Source: Nitrosovibrio sp. Nv6 (GTDB taxonomy: Bacteria; Pseudomonadota; Gammaproteobacteria; Burkholderiales; Nitrosomonadaceae). From it: 64,000 bases of DNA. A model generated the notes under the pieces. That model made no database searches. It saw only the letters and a program-made list of their open reading frames with translations, and was not told the DNA's origin. Shown piece after piece: positions 9,819-19,854 of this stretch (positions are counted from its first letter, which is position 1; every line of letters starts with the position of its first letter). Both the position numbers and the translations under genes were made by a program. The stretch spans positions 62,001 through 126,000 of the forward strand of contig NZ_FODX01000006.1 of assembly GCF_900110495.1 (NCBI RefSeq), in the 5' to 3' direction.

Positions 9819-10748
9819 ATGAAACCGGTAAGCGCAGCCTTCCAAACCTTCAAGCGGAATCAGACCACGAATCCTGGCGAGCCATCGATTTACGGTAAAG
9901 CCCAGCTCAACGGCGCCGGCGGTTCGATTGGAGCCATCCTCGTCGATACCGGACGCCTCTCTGCAGAAAACGCCGAGCGCATTCTACGGCTGCAAATAGA
10001 GCAGGGCAAGCGCTTTGGCGATACTGCCATCGGGTTAGGGTTGTTAACCGAAGACGATGTTCGCTTTGCACTATCGCGTCAATTTAACACCCTCTACCTT
10101 CCTGCGGGCGATAACAGCCTTAACCATCAGTTAGTGGCCGCCTATAAACCTTTCAGTCCGCCTGTCGAGAAACTTCGTGCCTTGCGAAGTCAACTTATGT
10201 TGCGCTGGTTCGATGCAGAGGCGCGGCTGAATTCACTCGCCATCGTGAGCCCTGGCACGGGGGAAGGGCGCAGTTTCATTGCTGCCAATCTGGCTATCGT
10301 GTTTTCGCAGCTTGGCAAGCGCACCTTACTCATCGACGCCAACCTGCGTGCGCCACGTCAGCACGAATTATTCAAGCTCGGCACTAATCCCGGTTTATCC
10401 GGTATGCTTGCCGGTCGCGTCGGCATCGAAGCCATCGCCCGTATGCCTTCACTGCCTGGGCTCTCGGTACTACCGGGTGGCGCAGTGCCACCTAATCCGC
10501 AGGAACTGCTCGGTCGCGCAGGCTTTCATGAGTTGTTGCAATCGCTAATACGCGAATTTGACGTTGTCATCATCGACACCCCTGCTGCACGCGACTATGC
10601 TGAAACACAAATGATCGCGGCCCGTGCGTCTGCTGCCCTCATTGTGGTTCGCAAAAATCTTACTTCAATGCCCGACACGATCGAATTAGCCAACAGTCTT
10701 CAACAGACAGGCACGTTGTCGGTGGGGTCAGTGCTGAACGACTTCTGA
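9819..10748 (+). CDS. epsG: BY-kinase-like chain-length partner EpsG
   Basis: A 309-residue cytoplasmic ATPase of the bacterial tyrosine kinase/ParA-MinD fold. Residues 36-90 match the small N-terminal domain seen in EpsG and in type II/IV secretion ATPases (GAILVDTGRLS, then GLLTEDDVRFALSRQF). The nucleotide site has GTGEGRS (146-152), LLIDANLR (170-177) and the Walker B VVIIDTP. Arg151 sits where the P-loop Lys is normally found, and the second Asp of the A' motif is Asn175. No tyrosine cluster is seen at the C terminus. It probably partners with EpsF; kinase activity is uncertain. Confidence 0.88.
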   Translation: MKPVSAAFQTFKRNQTTNPGEPSIYGKAQLNGAGGSIGAILVDTGRLSAENAERILRLQIEQGKRFGDTAIGLGLLTEDDVRFALSRQFNTLYLPAGDNSLNHQLVAAYKPFSPPVEKLRALRSQLMLRWFDAEARLNSLAIVSPGTGEGRSFIAANLAIVFSQLGKRTLLIDANLRAPRQHELFKLGTNPGLSGMLAGRVGIEAIARMPSLPGLSVLPGGAVPPNPQELLGRAGFHELLQSLIREFDVVIIDTPAARDYAETQMIAARASAALIVVRKNLTSMPDTIELANSLQQTGTLSVGSVLNDF

Positions 10749-10940
10749 GTGAACCAAGATGGAAGAGATGAATCTGGGTTTGTGAGCATGATACCCGCCT
10801 CTCTGCATCTACCCGGCAGCGCTGCAATCATTTTTGAGGTAACCAGGCAAGTTCTTGCCCCCCATTTTTTGCCAACCTTTCTTTCTCTCATTGGGGATTG
10901 GAATCTGGATGATCAGCATTCCTCAACTACTAACATGGTG

Positions 10941-11324
10941 CTAACTGCGTCTTATACGTTCTATGGCAAGCAACGCCGTACCAATGAGGCTGCCCGATAC
11001 GTCTGCCGCAAGATCCAACCATCCTGCCTGCCGGCCGGGCAGATACATCTGATGCCATTCATCAAGCATACCGACCAACAGCGACCCCAAAAGTGCGACG
11101 ACCAGCCTGCGCTTTCCCGGCAAGCCGCTAGCAACACCAATTGTCCAGGCGAGCAACGCAAAAATAGCGCCGTGAGCGAATTTATCCCATGGCTCCGGTA
11201 TCAGATTCACGGCAACAGGTTGCGCGCCTCCAACAAACAAGCTGACAACGATCCCGAGCGTCAACAGCATGGCTGTGGCGCGGACGGAGCGAGATAATGG
11301 GTGTTGCGAAAACAAGATGAGCAT
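10941..11324 (-). CDS. VanZ-like small membrane protein
   Basis: A 127-residue membrane protein on the opposite strand between epsG and xrtB. It has about four hydrophobic segments and the VanZ-like signature DKFAHGAIFALLAW, followed by DEWHQMYLPGRQAGWLDLAAD. The family is named for teicoplanin resistance, but most members have no known function. The chosen ATG (11324) has a GAAGAA just upstream; its first 8 bases overlap the start of xrtB on the other strand, so the two genes are divergent with overlapping starts. A 192-bp gap separates its end from epsG. Confidence 0.8.
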   Translation of the reverse strand: MLILFSQHPLSRSVRATAMLLTLGIVVSLFVGGAQPVAVNLIPEPWDKFAHGAIFALLAWTIGVASGLPGKRRLVVALLGSLLVGMLDEWHQMYLPGRQAGWLDLAADVSGSLIGTALLAIERIRRS

Positions 11325-12231
11325 TAATTCTTCAATTATCTTCAATAAAAAAAACCTGCCGGAGGGATGGCGCAACCGGCTACCCATCTGGCTGCCTATC
11401 ATCGGGGGATTAATCGTACTTTATTTGCCGAGCCTGGTCGATCTATTTCGAGGCATCTGGAGTACCGACCAGCAAGCGCACGGTCCCATTGTACTTGGCA
11501 TCGCCTGCTGGCTTATTTATCGCAAGTGGCCCGAAATGTGGCGCTTGAGCGAGGACCAGCCCACTGCCCCTGTAGCCGGCTGGCCCATCTTTATTTTCGG
11601 TCTGCTACTCTATGTCATTGGCCGGTCCCAAGAAATTCTGCTCTTTGAGATCGGTTCGGTCATCTGGCTGCTTGCGGCTATTCTCCTGCTCATGCGTGGC
11701 GGCGCCGCGCTAAAGGCGCAATGGTTTCCGCTCTTCTTCATGCTATTCATGATTCCTCTCCCCTCCTCGGTTGTGGATGCCTTGACGATGCCCATGAAGA
11801 TGGCGGTTTCCTATGTTGCCGAGACCATTCTTTTCTGGGCGAACTATCCCATCGCCCGTACGGGAGTTATCCTCCAGATTGGGCAATACAAGCTGCTCGT
11901 AGCAGATGCGTGCGCGGGCTTGCATACCCTCTTTACGCTCGAGGCGCTGGGTCTGCTTTACCTTAACATCATCCGGCACGATTCCTTGTTCCGGAACGTC
12001 GCCCTTGCTATTTTTATCGTTCCGATATCCTTTACCGCCAACGTCATCCGCGTAATGGTATTAACGCTGATTACATACCATTTTGGTGATGAGGCGGGGC
12101 AAGGCTTCTTGCATGGATTCGCGGGCATGGTGCTCTTCCTTAGTGCGCTGCTGCTGATCATCGGGGTGGATTCGCTGTTGCAGCTCAGCGTCAAGCTGCG
12201 GCGTGACCGTAGCGCCTTAAGTAGCGTGTAA
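11317..12231 (+). CDS. xrtB: Exosortase B (XrtB)
   Basis: A 304-residue multi-pass membrane protease/transpeptidase that cleaves PEP-CTERM sorting tags. The catalytic trio of the family is visible: Cys199 in ADACAGLHTLFTLEALG, Arg245 in ANVIRVMV, and His266 in FLHGFAG. The exosortase B subtype is indicated by the surrounding eps genes and by epsI two bases downstream. ATG 11317 is used; an upstream in-frame GTG (11269) would lie deep in the divergent gene. Likely substrates in the window are the five intact PEP-CTERM proteins at 37999-42590 and 55401-56906, plus the degenerate one at the left edge. Confidence 0.93.
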   Translation: MSINSSIIFNKKNLPEGWRNRLPIWLPIIGGLIVLYLPSLVDLFRGIWSTDQQAHGPIVLGIACWLIYRKWPEMWRLSEDQPTAPVAGWPIFIFGLLLYVIGRSQEILLFEIGSVIWLLAAILLLMRGGAALKAQWFPLFFMLFMIPLPSSVVDALTMPMKMAVSYVAETILFWANYPIARTGVILQIGQYKLLVADACAGLHTLFTLEALGLLYLNIIRHDSLFRNVALAIFIVPISFTANVIRVMVLTLITYHFGDEAGQGFLHGFAGMVLFLSALLLIIGVDSLLQLSVKLRRDRSALSSV

Positions 12232-12233
12232 CA

Positions 12234-12920
12234 ATGAATCTCTGGCTCAGAAACTTCCTTCTTCTAATACTCATGCTCGCTGCCTCGGGACTTGCGCTGG
12301 CTCTGCGTCCAACCCAGAAAATTGCCGATCAGGGGCCGGCCATCGATCTGGAAACGATAATCCCGACGACGTTCGGAGACTGGCATGTGGAGCAGCAGAA
12401 TTCCGTGCAAATTGTCGACCCGCGGCAGAAGGAAATGATTGACAAGATTTACACTCAGACTCTCAGCCGCACCTACATAAACAGCCGCGGGTATCGCGTC
12501 ATGCTTTCGATAGCATATGGAGACGACCAGAGGGACTCAATGCAAATGCACTATCCCGAAATCTGCTATCCCGCGCAGGGATTCTTGCTCGAGGGCAAAG
12601 AAGCAGGCAACTTGGCTACTGGAAGCGGTTCAATTCCCGTTACTCGCATACTGACCAGTCTCGGCCAGCGCAACGAGCCGGTGACCTACTGGACCATAGT
12701 TGGCGATCGGGTATTTCAAGGCGGGCTTCAGAAGAAACTTGCTGAAATGAGATACGGTATGACCGGCAAAATCCCCGACGGTATGCTGATCCGCATTTCG
12801 TCTATCGATGGCGAAACAGCGAATGCATACGACATACAGACTCAATTTGCCGATCAGATGCTTCATGCTTTAGAACCGGAATATAGGAGAAAGTTGAATG
12901 GCAACGCGCGAATCAACTGA
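12234..12920 (+). CDS. epsI: Exosortase-associated protein EpsI
   Basis: A 228-residue protein with an N-terminal membrane anchor ([17 protein letters not shown]) and a periplasmic domain. The family signature [12 protein letters not shown] is at about residues 103-114, and SYGDDQ-like sequence (AYGDDQRDS) precedes it. EpsI is either a separate protein, as here, or fused to the C terminus of exosortases; its biochemical role is unsettled. The start lies 2 bp after the xrtB stop and the end overlaps gmd by 23 bp, so it is translationally coupled on both sides. Confidence 0.9.
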   Translation: MNLWLRNFLLLILMLAASGLALALRPTQKIADQGPAIDLETIIPTTFGDWHVEQQNSVQIVDPRQKEMIDKIYTQTLSRTYINSRGYRVMLSIAYGDDQRDSMQMHYPEICYPAQGFLLEGKEAGNLATGSGSIPVTRILTSLGQRNEPVTYWTIVGDRVFQGGLQKKLAEMRYGMTGKIPDGMLIRISSIDGETANAYDIQTQFADQMLHALEPEYRRKLNGNARIN

Positions 12921-14028
12921 TCCAGTGAAAAAGATCGCCCTCATCACGGGCATCACTGGGCAGGATGGTGCTTATTTAGCTGAATTTTTGCTCAAAAAGA
13001 ATTATATCGTTCACGGAATCAAGCGCCGCTCGTCGCTGTTCAATACCGACCGCATCGATCATCTATATCAGGATCCGCACGTTTCGCAACGCAACTTTAT
13101 CCTGCATTACGGGGACTTGATCGATTCAACGAATCTGATCCGCATCATCCAGCAAGTCCAGCCTGACGAAATCTACAATCTGGCCGCAATGAGCCATGTC
13201 GCGGTCAGCTTTGAAACGCCAGAATATTCCGCCAATGCGGATGGCATTGGCACATTACGAATACTGGAGGCCATCCGCATCCTTGGGTTGGAAAAAAAAA
13301 CGCGTTTTTATCAAGCCAGCACCTCTGAACTCTATGGTTTAGTGCGGGAAACTCCGCAAAATGAGACAACGCCTTTCTATCCTCGCAGCCCTTATGCGGT
13401 GGCAAAGCTATATAGTTATTGGATTACGGTCAACTACCGCGAAGCCTATGGCCTTTATGCCTGTAATGGCATCCTCTTCAATCACGAAAGCCCCATTCGC
13501 GGGGAAACCTTCGTAACCCGCAAGATTACTCGCGCGCTTGCCCGGATTAAACTTGGCCTGCAGGATTGTCTCTATCTAGGTAACCTGGACTCCCGGCGTG
13601 ATTGGGGTCACGCTCGCGATTACGTTGAGATGCAGTGGCTGATGCTACAACAGAACCGGGCAGACGACTTCGTCATTGCTACCGGTGTCCAGTATAGTGT
13701 CCGTGATTTCGTAAACGCGGCAGCAGAAGAGCTTGGTATACATATAAACTGGGAAGGTCACGGTGTCGACGAAATAGGGCGCATCGATCAGACATGTCCA
13801 GTTCGGGAATCGCGAGTTATCGTACGTGTAGATCCCCGGTACTTCCGTCCAACTGAGGTCGAGACTCTGCTCGGCGATCCATCCAAGGCCCGGAAGAAAC
13901 TCGGCTGGGCGCCAAAGACTACCTTCAGGGAACTCGTCAGCGAAATGATTCGGGAGGACCTCAAGAGCGCTGAGCGAGATGAACTCGTCAAGAAAAACGG
14001 GTTTGGCGCTTATGACTATCATGAATAG
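12898..14028 (+). CDS. gmd: GDP-mannose 4,6-dehydratase
   Basis: A 376-residue short-chain dehydrogenase/reductase that turns GDP-mannose into GDP-4-keto-6-deoxymannose, first step to GDP-L-fucose. It shows the NADP-binding [14 protein letters not shown], the characteristic [16 protein letters not shown], and the active-site YxxxK in [14 protein letters not shown]. Length and motifs are normal for the family. The ATG is preceded by GGAGA and lies inside the end of epsI. The substrate can come from manC product at 36277-37716; the next step is encoded 12 bp downstream by fcl. Confidence 0.96.
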   Translation: MATRESTDPVKKIALITGITGQDGAYLAEFLLKKNYIVHGIKRRSSLFNTDRIDHLYQDPHVSQRNFILHYGDLIDSTNLIRIIQQVQPDEIYNLAAMSHVAVSFETPEYSANADGIGTLRILEAIRILGLEKKTRFYQASTSELYGLVRETPQNETTPFYPRSPYAVAKLYSYWITVNYREAYGLYACNGILFNHESPIRGETFVTRKITRALARIKLGLQDCLYLGNLDSRRDWGHARDYVEMQWLMLQQNRADDFVIATGVQYSVRDFVNAAAEELGIHINWEGHGVDEIGRIDQTCPVRESRVIVRVDPRYFRPTEVETLLGDPSKARKKLGWAPKTTFRELVSEMIREDLKSAERDELVKKNGFGAYDYHE

Positions 14029-14040
14029 GAACCGATAGAC

Positions 14041-15030
14041 ATGGACAAAAATGCCAAAATTTATATAGCCGGTCATAACGGTTTAATCGGGTCAGCTCTT
14101 GCACGCAATCTTAAGGCGAAAGGCTACCTCAATCTCCTGACCCGTACTCATGCTGAACTCGATTTAACCGACCAGAAAGCAACAGAGGCTTTTTTCGCTG
14201 CTGAGAAGCCCGACTACGTTTTCCTGGCTGCCGCAAAAGTAGGTGGTATTTATGCCAACAATACCTATCGTGCCGATTTTATCCGGGACAATTTAACCAT
14301 TCAGACTAATGTGATTCACGAGGCACATCGCAATAAGGTCCAGCGATTAATCTTTCTAGCTTCCAGTAGCATCTACCCCGCCCTTTCCCCACAACCTATT
14401 AAGGAAGAATACCTCCTCACGGGTCCGCTGGAGCCGACTACTCAGCCTTATGCTCTCGCAAAGATTGCAGGGATTGAAATGTGCTGGAGCTATAACCGGC
14501 AGTATGGCGCCCAGTATTTGGCCGTAATACCCACGAACCTCTACGGACCCGGGGATAATTATGATCTCAACACCAGCCACGTCATTCCGGCATTGATACG
14601 GAAGTACCACGAGGCCAAGGTCAACGGCGCACCCACGGTCACTGTTTGGGGGACAGGTACGTCGCGCCGGGAATTCATCTACAGTGAGGACATGGCCGAG
14701 GCCTGCGTGTTCCTGATGAATTTGAGGGATGACGATTATTCCCGATTACTGTGGCCGGCCGGGACGCCGCTGGAGTCTACCGCTTTGGGCCTTGCACCTC
14801 TAATAAATATCGGGGTGGGCGAGGACATCACCATACGCGAGTTGGCGGAGATGATAGGTAAGGTCGTAGGCTACTCGGGTCGCATGGAATTCGACCGCAC
14901 CAAGCCGGACGGCGCTTCCCGCAGGCTGATGGATATTTCGAGGTTGAGCTCTCTCGGATTCAGGTCCACTTTAGGGTTAGAAGAAGGGTTGACTCGAGCC
15001 TATGCAAACTTCCGCGCTACTAAGTGCTGA
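14041..15030 (+). CDS. fcl: GDP-L-fucose synthase
   Basis: A 329-residue epimerase/reductase that converts GDP-4-keto-6-deoxymannose into GDP-L-fucose. It has the Rossmann motif AGHNGLIGSAL, the family stretch ADFIRDNLTIQTNVI, the Ser of FLASSSIYP and the catalytic YxxxK in QPYALAKIAG. It follows gmd directly and closes the tightly packed xrtB-epsI-gmd-fcl group. L-fucose is therefore expected in the polymer made here. Confidence 0.95.
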   Translation: MDKNAKIYIAGHNGLIGSALARNLKAKGYLNLLTRTHAELDLTDQKATEAFFAAEKPDYVFLAAAKVGGIYANNTYRADFIRDNLTIQTNVIHEAHRNKVQRLIFLASSSIYPALSPQPIKEEYLLTGPLEPTTQPYALAKIAGIEMCWSYNRQYGAQYLAVIPTNLYGPGDNYDLNTSHVIPALIRKYHEAKVNGAPTVTVWGTGTSRREFIYSEDMAEACVFLMNLRDDDYSRLLWPAGTPLESTALGLAPLINIGVGEDITIRELAEMIGKVVGYSGRMEFDRTKPDGASRRLMDISRLSSLGFRSTLGLEEGLTRAYANFRATKC

Positions 15031-15442
15031 CTATGGGCACAGCAAACATACCTCCCTCGCCCGGGTTAACCGAACCTTATGGAAATTCCATTTGATACGT
15101 GGATCTAGGACAAAATGGACCTGCCCGAATAAAATTCGTGAGCTTCAGCAGACGCGGCGACTGCGTTGGACGTTTGTCAACGCGACTTGCTGATGAGCCG
15201 CCCGGAATGATTGTCATAGACAATTCATTCATACTTCATGTTCGCCCAACGTCCAAAAAACATTGGAAGCAATCGTCCCGGAAACTGATACAACGCGATA
15301 GTCGTTTCTGCATGTCCTCATGTTATTGCTCAGCCAGAGGTGTGCAGGCTTCACTTTCATGTGGAATCGAATTTACTGTAAGAACTCCCGAGAACCTGTT
15401 TATTAAGACACCGTTTACCCCAACCTTCGGGCCCCCACCCCA
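15031..15442. other. 412-bp intergenic region after fcl
   Basis: No gene, clear hairpin or repeat is seen. It separates the eps core from the polymerase/flippase group and may contain a promoter; no confident promoter elements were found. Confidence 0.5.
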
Positions 15443-16945
15443 ATGCTACAAACCCGTCCCCTAGCACACAGCGTCTTCCCGATATCTTTGCTGTTCGGTG
15501 TTTTTGCCATTTTCGTGGGGTTGCTGTGCGCGGTATTGCCCCTGGCGGCCGCATTGCTGATGGCAGCCGCCGTGGGAGCGGTAGTGGTCTTCATCGCACC
15601 CATACGGTGGGTTACAACCCTGGAGCTTATTCTCGCAACTGTGATTGCGGGTGCCGTGGAATATTTTCTAGGGATAGCCCAAGCTAACTGGGTGCCCTAT
15701 TTGCTGGCTCTCTTACTGGGCTTGCGCGCACTAATGGAACGAAAAACGCCGCATGAAAAAAAAATCGCAGCCACCATTCGGTCGCCCCGGCCATGGTTCA
15801 TCCTGCCCTTGATAATGTATTTCCTCACCATATTGGCTTCTGTCGGGTTCAACCTTTCACCTCTCGCGCAACTCGTCGTGGGTCTCAAAAACTATGTGTT
15901 CATGTTTGGGCTGTTTCTCGCCTTCCTCGCTGTCCGACCCTTCGATACAACAACGGCACTCGTTTGGAAGGCACTCATAATTGTCGCGTGTGTTCAATTA
16001 CCCGTAGTCCTGTATCAGAAATTCTTTATTGCAAGCGGCCTATCTAACGTGGGTGGCGCTGCCGGCTTGAGCTGGGATGCGATATCGGGCACTTTTGGCG
16101 GGAGCCTGCTTGGGGGCCGCTCGGCTGCTATGGCGCTCTTCGTCATCATGGCAGTCGTCGTTTCTTTGGTCGCATGGCGCAATCGCAAGATTAGCCTTTC
16201 CCGTTTACAATTGATTTGCTTACTAGTCCTCCCATCGCTAATTCTTGCTGAGGTAAAAGCCGCTATCGTCTGGCTTCTTTTTTCCGGCACCCTGGTTTTT
16301 TCTCGTCAAATTAGAACCCGCCCTCTTGGATTTCTGGTTGCGGTGCTTATGCTCCTGACAGTTGCTGTTGGCATCGCCGCCGCATATAAAGCGATGTATT
16401 ACGATGGAGGCAACCGCTCGGGTGGCTACGCCGAACTCTACGATAAACAGATCACATATTTTTTTGATCCGGATTTGTTCAATGCGGGAACACGCGAATT
16501 GGGACGAACGGCTTCCATTATTTTCTGGTGGGACCAGCACGATATTTCTGATCCCGTTCGGATGATAGTCGGACATGGACTGGGCGCGAGTCGTGGGAAT
16601 AGTTCATTTGCGGTGGGTGAAGTAGCGAAACTTTACGATTTTCTTATCGATACCTCGACTGTGACAACGTTGCTGTGGGACCTTGGACTTTTAGGCTTAG
16701 TGTCCTTTATAGGCGTTCTTTTTCTTGGTGCCATTGAAAGCTTCCGGCTTGCTCGTCGAAAGGATTTACCGCTGGAGTTGCAGTCAAGTATCGAGTGCGC
16801 CGGAATCGGCCTGCTCCTGATCTTGAGTGGACTCATTTACAACCGGGATGCTCTAGACGCTTCGGCGGTTCAGTTTCTGATCTACTTTTTCCTTGCTATC
16901 CTAGCGCGTGCAAAGGCCTATGGCATCCGGAGCCCGGCAGCATGA
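15443..16945 (+). CDS. O-antigen ligase/Wzy polymerase-like membrane protein
   Basis: A 500-residue very hydrophobic protein with roughly 11-12 membrane helices and a large soluble loop at about residues 315-385 (MYYDGGNRSGGYAELYDKQ to the region around HGLGASRGNSS). This layout is typical of the O-antigen ligase/Wzy polymerase superfamily, which joins repeat units at the periplasmic face. Sequence conservation in the family is low, so the choice between polymerase and ligase rests on context: a flippase-like gene overlaps its end by 4 bases and the eps export system is upstream. Polymerase is my preference. Confidence 0.7.
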   Translation: MLQTRPLAHSVFPISLLFGVFAIFVGLLCAVLPLAAALLMAAAVGAVVVFIAPIRWVTTLELILATVIAGAVEYFLGIAQANWVPYLLALLLGLRALMERKTPHEKKIAATIRSPRPWFILPLIMYFLTILASVGFNLSPLAQLVVGLKNYVFMFGLFLAFLAVRPFDTTTALVWKALIIVACVQLPVVLYQKFFIASGLSNVGGAAGLSWDAISGTFGGSLLGGRSAAMALFVIMAVVVSLVAWRNRKISLSRLQLICLLVLPSLILAEVKAAIVWLLFSGTLVFSRQIRTRPLGFLVAVLMLLTVAVGIAAAYKAMYYDGGNRSGGYAELYDKQITYFFDPDLFNAGTRELGRTASIIFWWDQHDISDPVRMIVGHGLGASRGNSSFAVGEVAKLYDFLIDTSTVTTLLWDLGLLGLVSFIGVLFLGAIESFRLARRKDLPLELQSSIECAGIGLLLILSGLIYNRDALDASAVQFLIYFFLAILARAKAYGIRSPAA

Positions 16946-18483
16946 CAAATGCCCATAGCCATCCTTTTTCCGGATGGCAGATCCGAAGCAGTTTAGGTTA
17001 CTTCACCGTTGGCAAAATTGCATCAGGCCTGATCGGTTTGGTATTGCTGGTCGTATTGGTCCGTTTGTTACCAGCGACCGAATACGGCGCTTACGTTATA
17101 TGGGTTGCGATCATGGAGATCACACTCCTGGTCAGCAATGCCGGAGCCTATCCGATAGCGCAGCGCTATATTACTGAGGCTCGTCTGTCCCCCAACTTGC
17201 CCTGGCTACCTAGGCTGGTGTGGGGCTCGCTCACGTACCGTCTTCTAACACTGGCAATTGCAGCGGCGGCGTTGCTCATTTTTGCCCAGAACCTGTTGGA
17301 CGCCGTAGGCCTGACAGTATTCTCCGAGTTATTTTTGCTATATGTTTTTGCCATCGTATTCGAAGGCGCAGCCCGTTACATCGATTTGGTATTTGACGCG
17401 CTATTGCAGCAGGGTCGCAGTCAGTTTTGCATTTTAATCCGAAGCGGTACGCGGTTAGCCGTAGTGCTTAGCCTTCTATATATGAAGGGAACCCTCACCC
17501 TGCAGGACGTAATCTGGATGGAAGTCATTGCCGCCCTCTTTGGCTTTTCAATCTCAACCTTAATATTATTCTTTTACCTGCGCCAGGTGTGCGCCGGATT
17601 GAAAATAACTAGCAACAAGGGACCCTTCGAACTAAAAAGAATTTTCGTATTCTCCCTTCCGCTTTATGTTGCCCAGTGCATGTCTCAGTTATACAGTCCA
17701 GATGCGGTAAAAATGGTTATCAGCCGCTTTCTAGGCGTGCTGGAGGCAGCGGCGTTTGGTCTTGCCCATGCATTCGGCCTCGTTCTGCAACGCTACCTGC
17801 CGGCGCAATTGTTAATTGGACTGATTCGGCCAGTGCTGGTCGCCCGCAGGGCCGGCGGCGGCAGCAATGATGAGCTGGTTCATATCGGCAATCTAATTCT
17901 CAAGGTGAACCACTTCTTTCTCATTCCCGTTATTGCATTTTTCGGCATACGGGGATTCGAGTTCGTTTCAGAGGTTTCCAATGGGAAACATCTTGCTGCC
18001 GGTCATCTGCTTTTCTGGTTATCAGGCCTGCTCCTCCTTCAAGGCCTGCATACTATTTTATCCGCTGTTGCCATAGCCCTCGAGGACCGTCGGGCAGTGC
18101 TTGCTGGGACTTTCGCAGCTGCTCCTGGCATCCTCGCCGGCATTGCTCTCTCCGATAACTTTGGAGCAAACGGTATGGTAGCAGGTCTCTGGATTAGCGA
18201 GTTACTTTGGTGCAGCGCTGCCTGGTGGTGCTTGCGCAACGCAAAATTTCACTTTCGGATCAACTGGGGCAGTTGGCTCAAACTGGCAGCCTGCGGTGGG
18301 TGCGCAGCATGGGTGGCAAACTGGAGTAGAGCACTCACGGATAATAGCTTGCTTGATCTTGGCCTGTGCGCTTTCATTCTGGGTCTGACTTATCTCGTTG
18401 TATGCAGCCTTCTGAAGCCGTTTTCGGCTGAAGAGCGATCCTCCATTAACAGATTGCTACCTTGGCCCATGTTCTTTTTTTAG
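16942..18483 (+). CDS. Oligosaccharide flippase (Wzx-like)
   Basis: A 513-residue membrane protein with about 12-14 hydrophobic helices, beginning with the family-like SSLGYFTVGKIASGLIGLVLLVVL and LPATEYGAY. This belongs to the MATE/polysaccharide biosynthesis transporter group that moves lipid-linked repeat units across the inner membrane. ATG 16942 is chosen because it gives an ATGA overlap with the upstream polymerase-like gene; the open frame continues further upstream inside that gene but without a typical start. Substrate unknown. Confidence 0.8.
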   Translation: MTNAHSHPFSGWQIRSSLGYFTVGKIASGLIGLVLLVVLVRLLPATEYGAYVIWVAIMEITLLVSNAGAYPIAQRYITEARLSPNLPWLPRLVWGSLTYRLLTLAIAAAALLIFAQNLLDAVGLTVFSELFLLYVFAIVFEGAARYIDLVFDALLQQGRSQFCILIRSGTRLAVVLSLLYMKGTLTLQDVIWMEVIAALFGFSISTLILFFYLRQVCAGLKITSNKGPFELKRIFVFSLPLYVAQCMSQLYSPDAVKMVISRFLGVLEAAAFGLAHAFGLVLQRYLPAQLLIGLIRPVLVARRAGGGSNDELVHIGNLILKVNHFFLIPVIAFFGIRGFEFVSEVSNGKHLAAGHLLFWLSGLLLLQGLHTILSAVAIALEDRRAVLAGTFAAAPGILAGIALSDNFGANGMVAGLWISELLWCSAAWWCLRNAKFHFRINWGSWLKLAACGGCAAWVANWSRALTDNSLLDLGLCAFILGLTYLVVCSLLKPFSAEERSSINRLLPWPMFFF

Positions 18484-18530
18484 CGAACTATTGTTCCATC
18501 AAGCGCTTCTTAATATTTTGGAGTTTCAGG

Positions 18531-19766
18531 ATGAAGTTCTACCTGGCGGGTCAAACCAACTTTGGTAATCGGGGCTGCGAGGCGCTGACACGCACCGTTA
18601 TCAGTACCCTCTCGGAAGAGTTCGAGAACACCTCTTTTCTTGTTCCCGCAACTGATCCCGAAGCCGATGCGAAGCAGTGGCCGCAAATGGCTCGCTATGG
18701 AGCGACGTTTGTCTCTGCAAACCACATACCCCCTGCAATAAAGTGGTGGAATCGGGCGATTCGTTTGGCGCCGTGGATCAAACCATTTTGGGAACCGTCT
18801 TATGCGTTGCCGTCTTATGCTTTCCGGGACATGTCGGAGTGCGATGCAATACTGATGATTGGCGGCGACACGATTTCGCTGGACTATGGATCAGGTTCGC
18901 TTTTCATGGCCAGTGGCTTCATGGACGCCGCCGCCCGGGCCGGCCATGCAACCATGCTAGTTGCCGCATCGATAAGTCCATTCAAGGATCCTGTGTTCGA
19001 GCGCTACATGGCGCGGCATCTCAAGCGATATTCCGTAATTACCGTGCGGGAAACGGAAAGTCTTGCCTATCTGAAGCATGTGGGGTTGGACAATGCGGTG
19101 TTGGTAGCTGATCCTGCGTTTGCGCTCGAGCCTGAGGCGGTCGAATGGGCGCACCCTTTGACTCAATCGAGTGCCGTGTTGGGATTCAATATCAGCCCGG
19201 TAATCGAAGAGAGCTGGCGGCGGGCTGGCAATTCAGGCAACCTTGTGGAGGAATCAGTTGCATTCCTCAGAAAAGTACTGGCAGAGACGGGTTTGAGAGT
19301 GGCACTTATACCGCATGTGGATCCGCTTGATGATAGCCTCTATAACAGCGATACCTCAATTCTTGATCGTATCCAAACCAGCTTAGGTGGACCTTCGGCG
19401 CGCCTGGTACTGGTCCCTAGAAGTTTTAATGCCGCGCAATTGAAATATCTTATTGGACGCTGCCGATACTTCATGGGAGGACGCACGCATGCCACCATCG
19501 CGGCTTGGTCACAGGGTGTCCCTACTATATCGTTCGCATATAGTACCAAGGCTTACGGCTTAAACAAGGACTTATTCGGCACACTTGACTTTGTCTTGCA
19601 AACCCCGCGGATCTCTCGCGATAGTCTTTGGAAAGCCTTTACTGAACTGAGGGAAAGCGAGAATTTTATCCGATCCCTGCTTGCCCAGCGCATTCCCGAA
19701 TGGAAACGCAAGGCCTCATTAAGCGCAAATGTTCTAGCCGAACATTTAAAAACGCGAATATATTAA
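18531..19766 (+). CDS. Polysaccharide pyruvyl transferase family protein
   Basis: A 411-residue protein resembling WcaK/CsaB-type pyruvyltransferases, which add ketal-linked pyruvate to sugars from phosphoenolpyruvate. It begins MKFYLAGQTNFGNRGCEALTR, the family's N-terminal motif, has the mid-protein DAILMIGGDTISLDYG and ends with GRCRYFMGGRTHATIAAWSQGVPTISFAYSTK, the conserved C-terminal GGRxH block. It starts 47 bp after the flippase with a weak CAGG before the ATG. A pyruvylated and thus more acidic EPS is inferred. Confidence 0.85.
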   Translation: MKFYLAGQTNFGNRGCEALTRTVISTLSEEFENTSFLVPATDPEADAKQWPQMARYGATFVSANHIPPAIKWWNRAIRLAPWIKPFWEPSYALPSYAFRDMSECDAILMIGGDTISLDYGSGSLFMASGFMDAAARAGHATMLVAASISPFKDPVFERYMARHLKRYSVITVRETESLAYLKHVGLDNAVLVADPAFALEPEAVEWAHPLTQSSAVLGFNISPVIEESWRRAGNSGNLVEESVAFLRKVLAETGLRVALIPHVDPLDDSLYNSDTSILDRIQTSLGGPSARLVLVPRSFNAAQLKYLIGRCRYFMGGRTHATIAAWSQGVPTISFAYSTKAYGLNKDLFGTLDFVLQTPRISRDSLWKAFTELRESENFIRSLLAQRIPEWKRKASLSANVLAEHLKTRIY

Positions 19767-19854
19767 TTGAACTATCGGGGTAGGCATTCCATGGGGACAA
19801 CATCAACTGGTTTTATCAGGGAATAACCAGAGCTTGGCTGAGGAGAGGTATCAA

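Noticed and set aside
10749..11297. 182-codon plus-strand frame just after epsG
   Set aside because: It lies opposite the vanZ-like gene, its sequence is non-globular and unlike any family I know, and it has no ribosome binding site.
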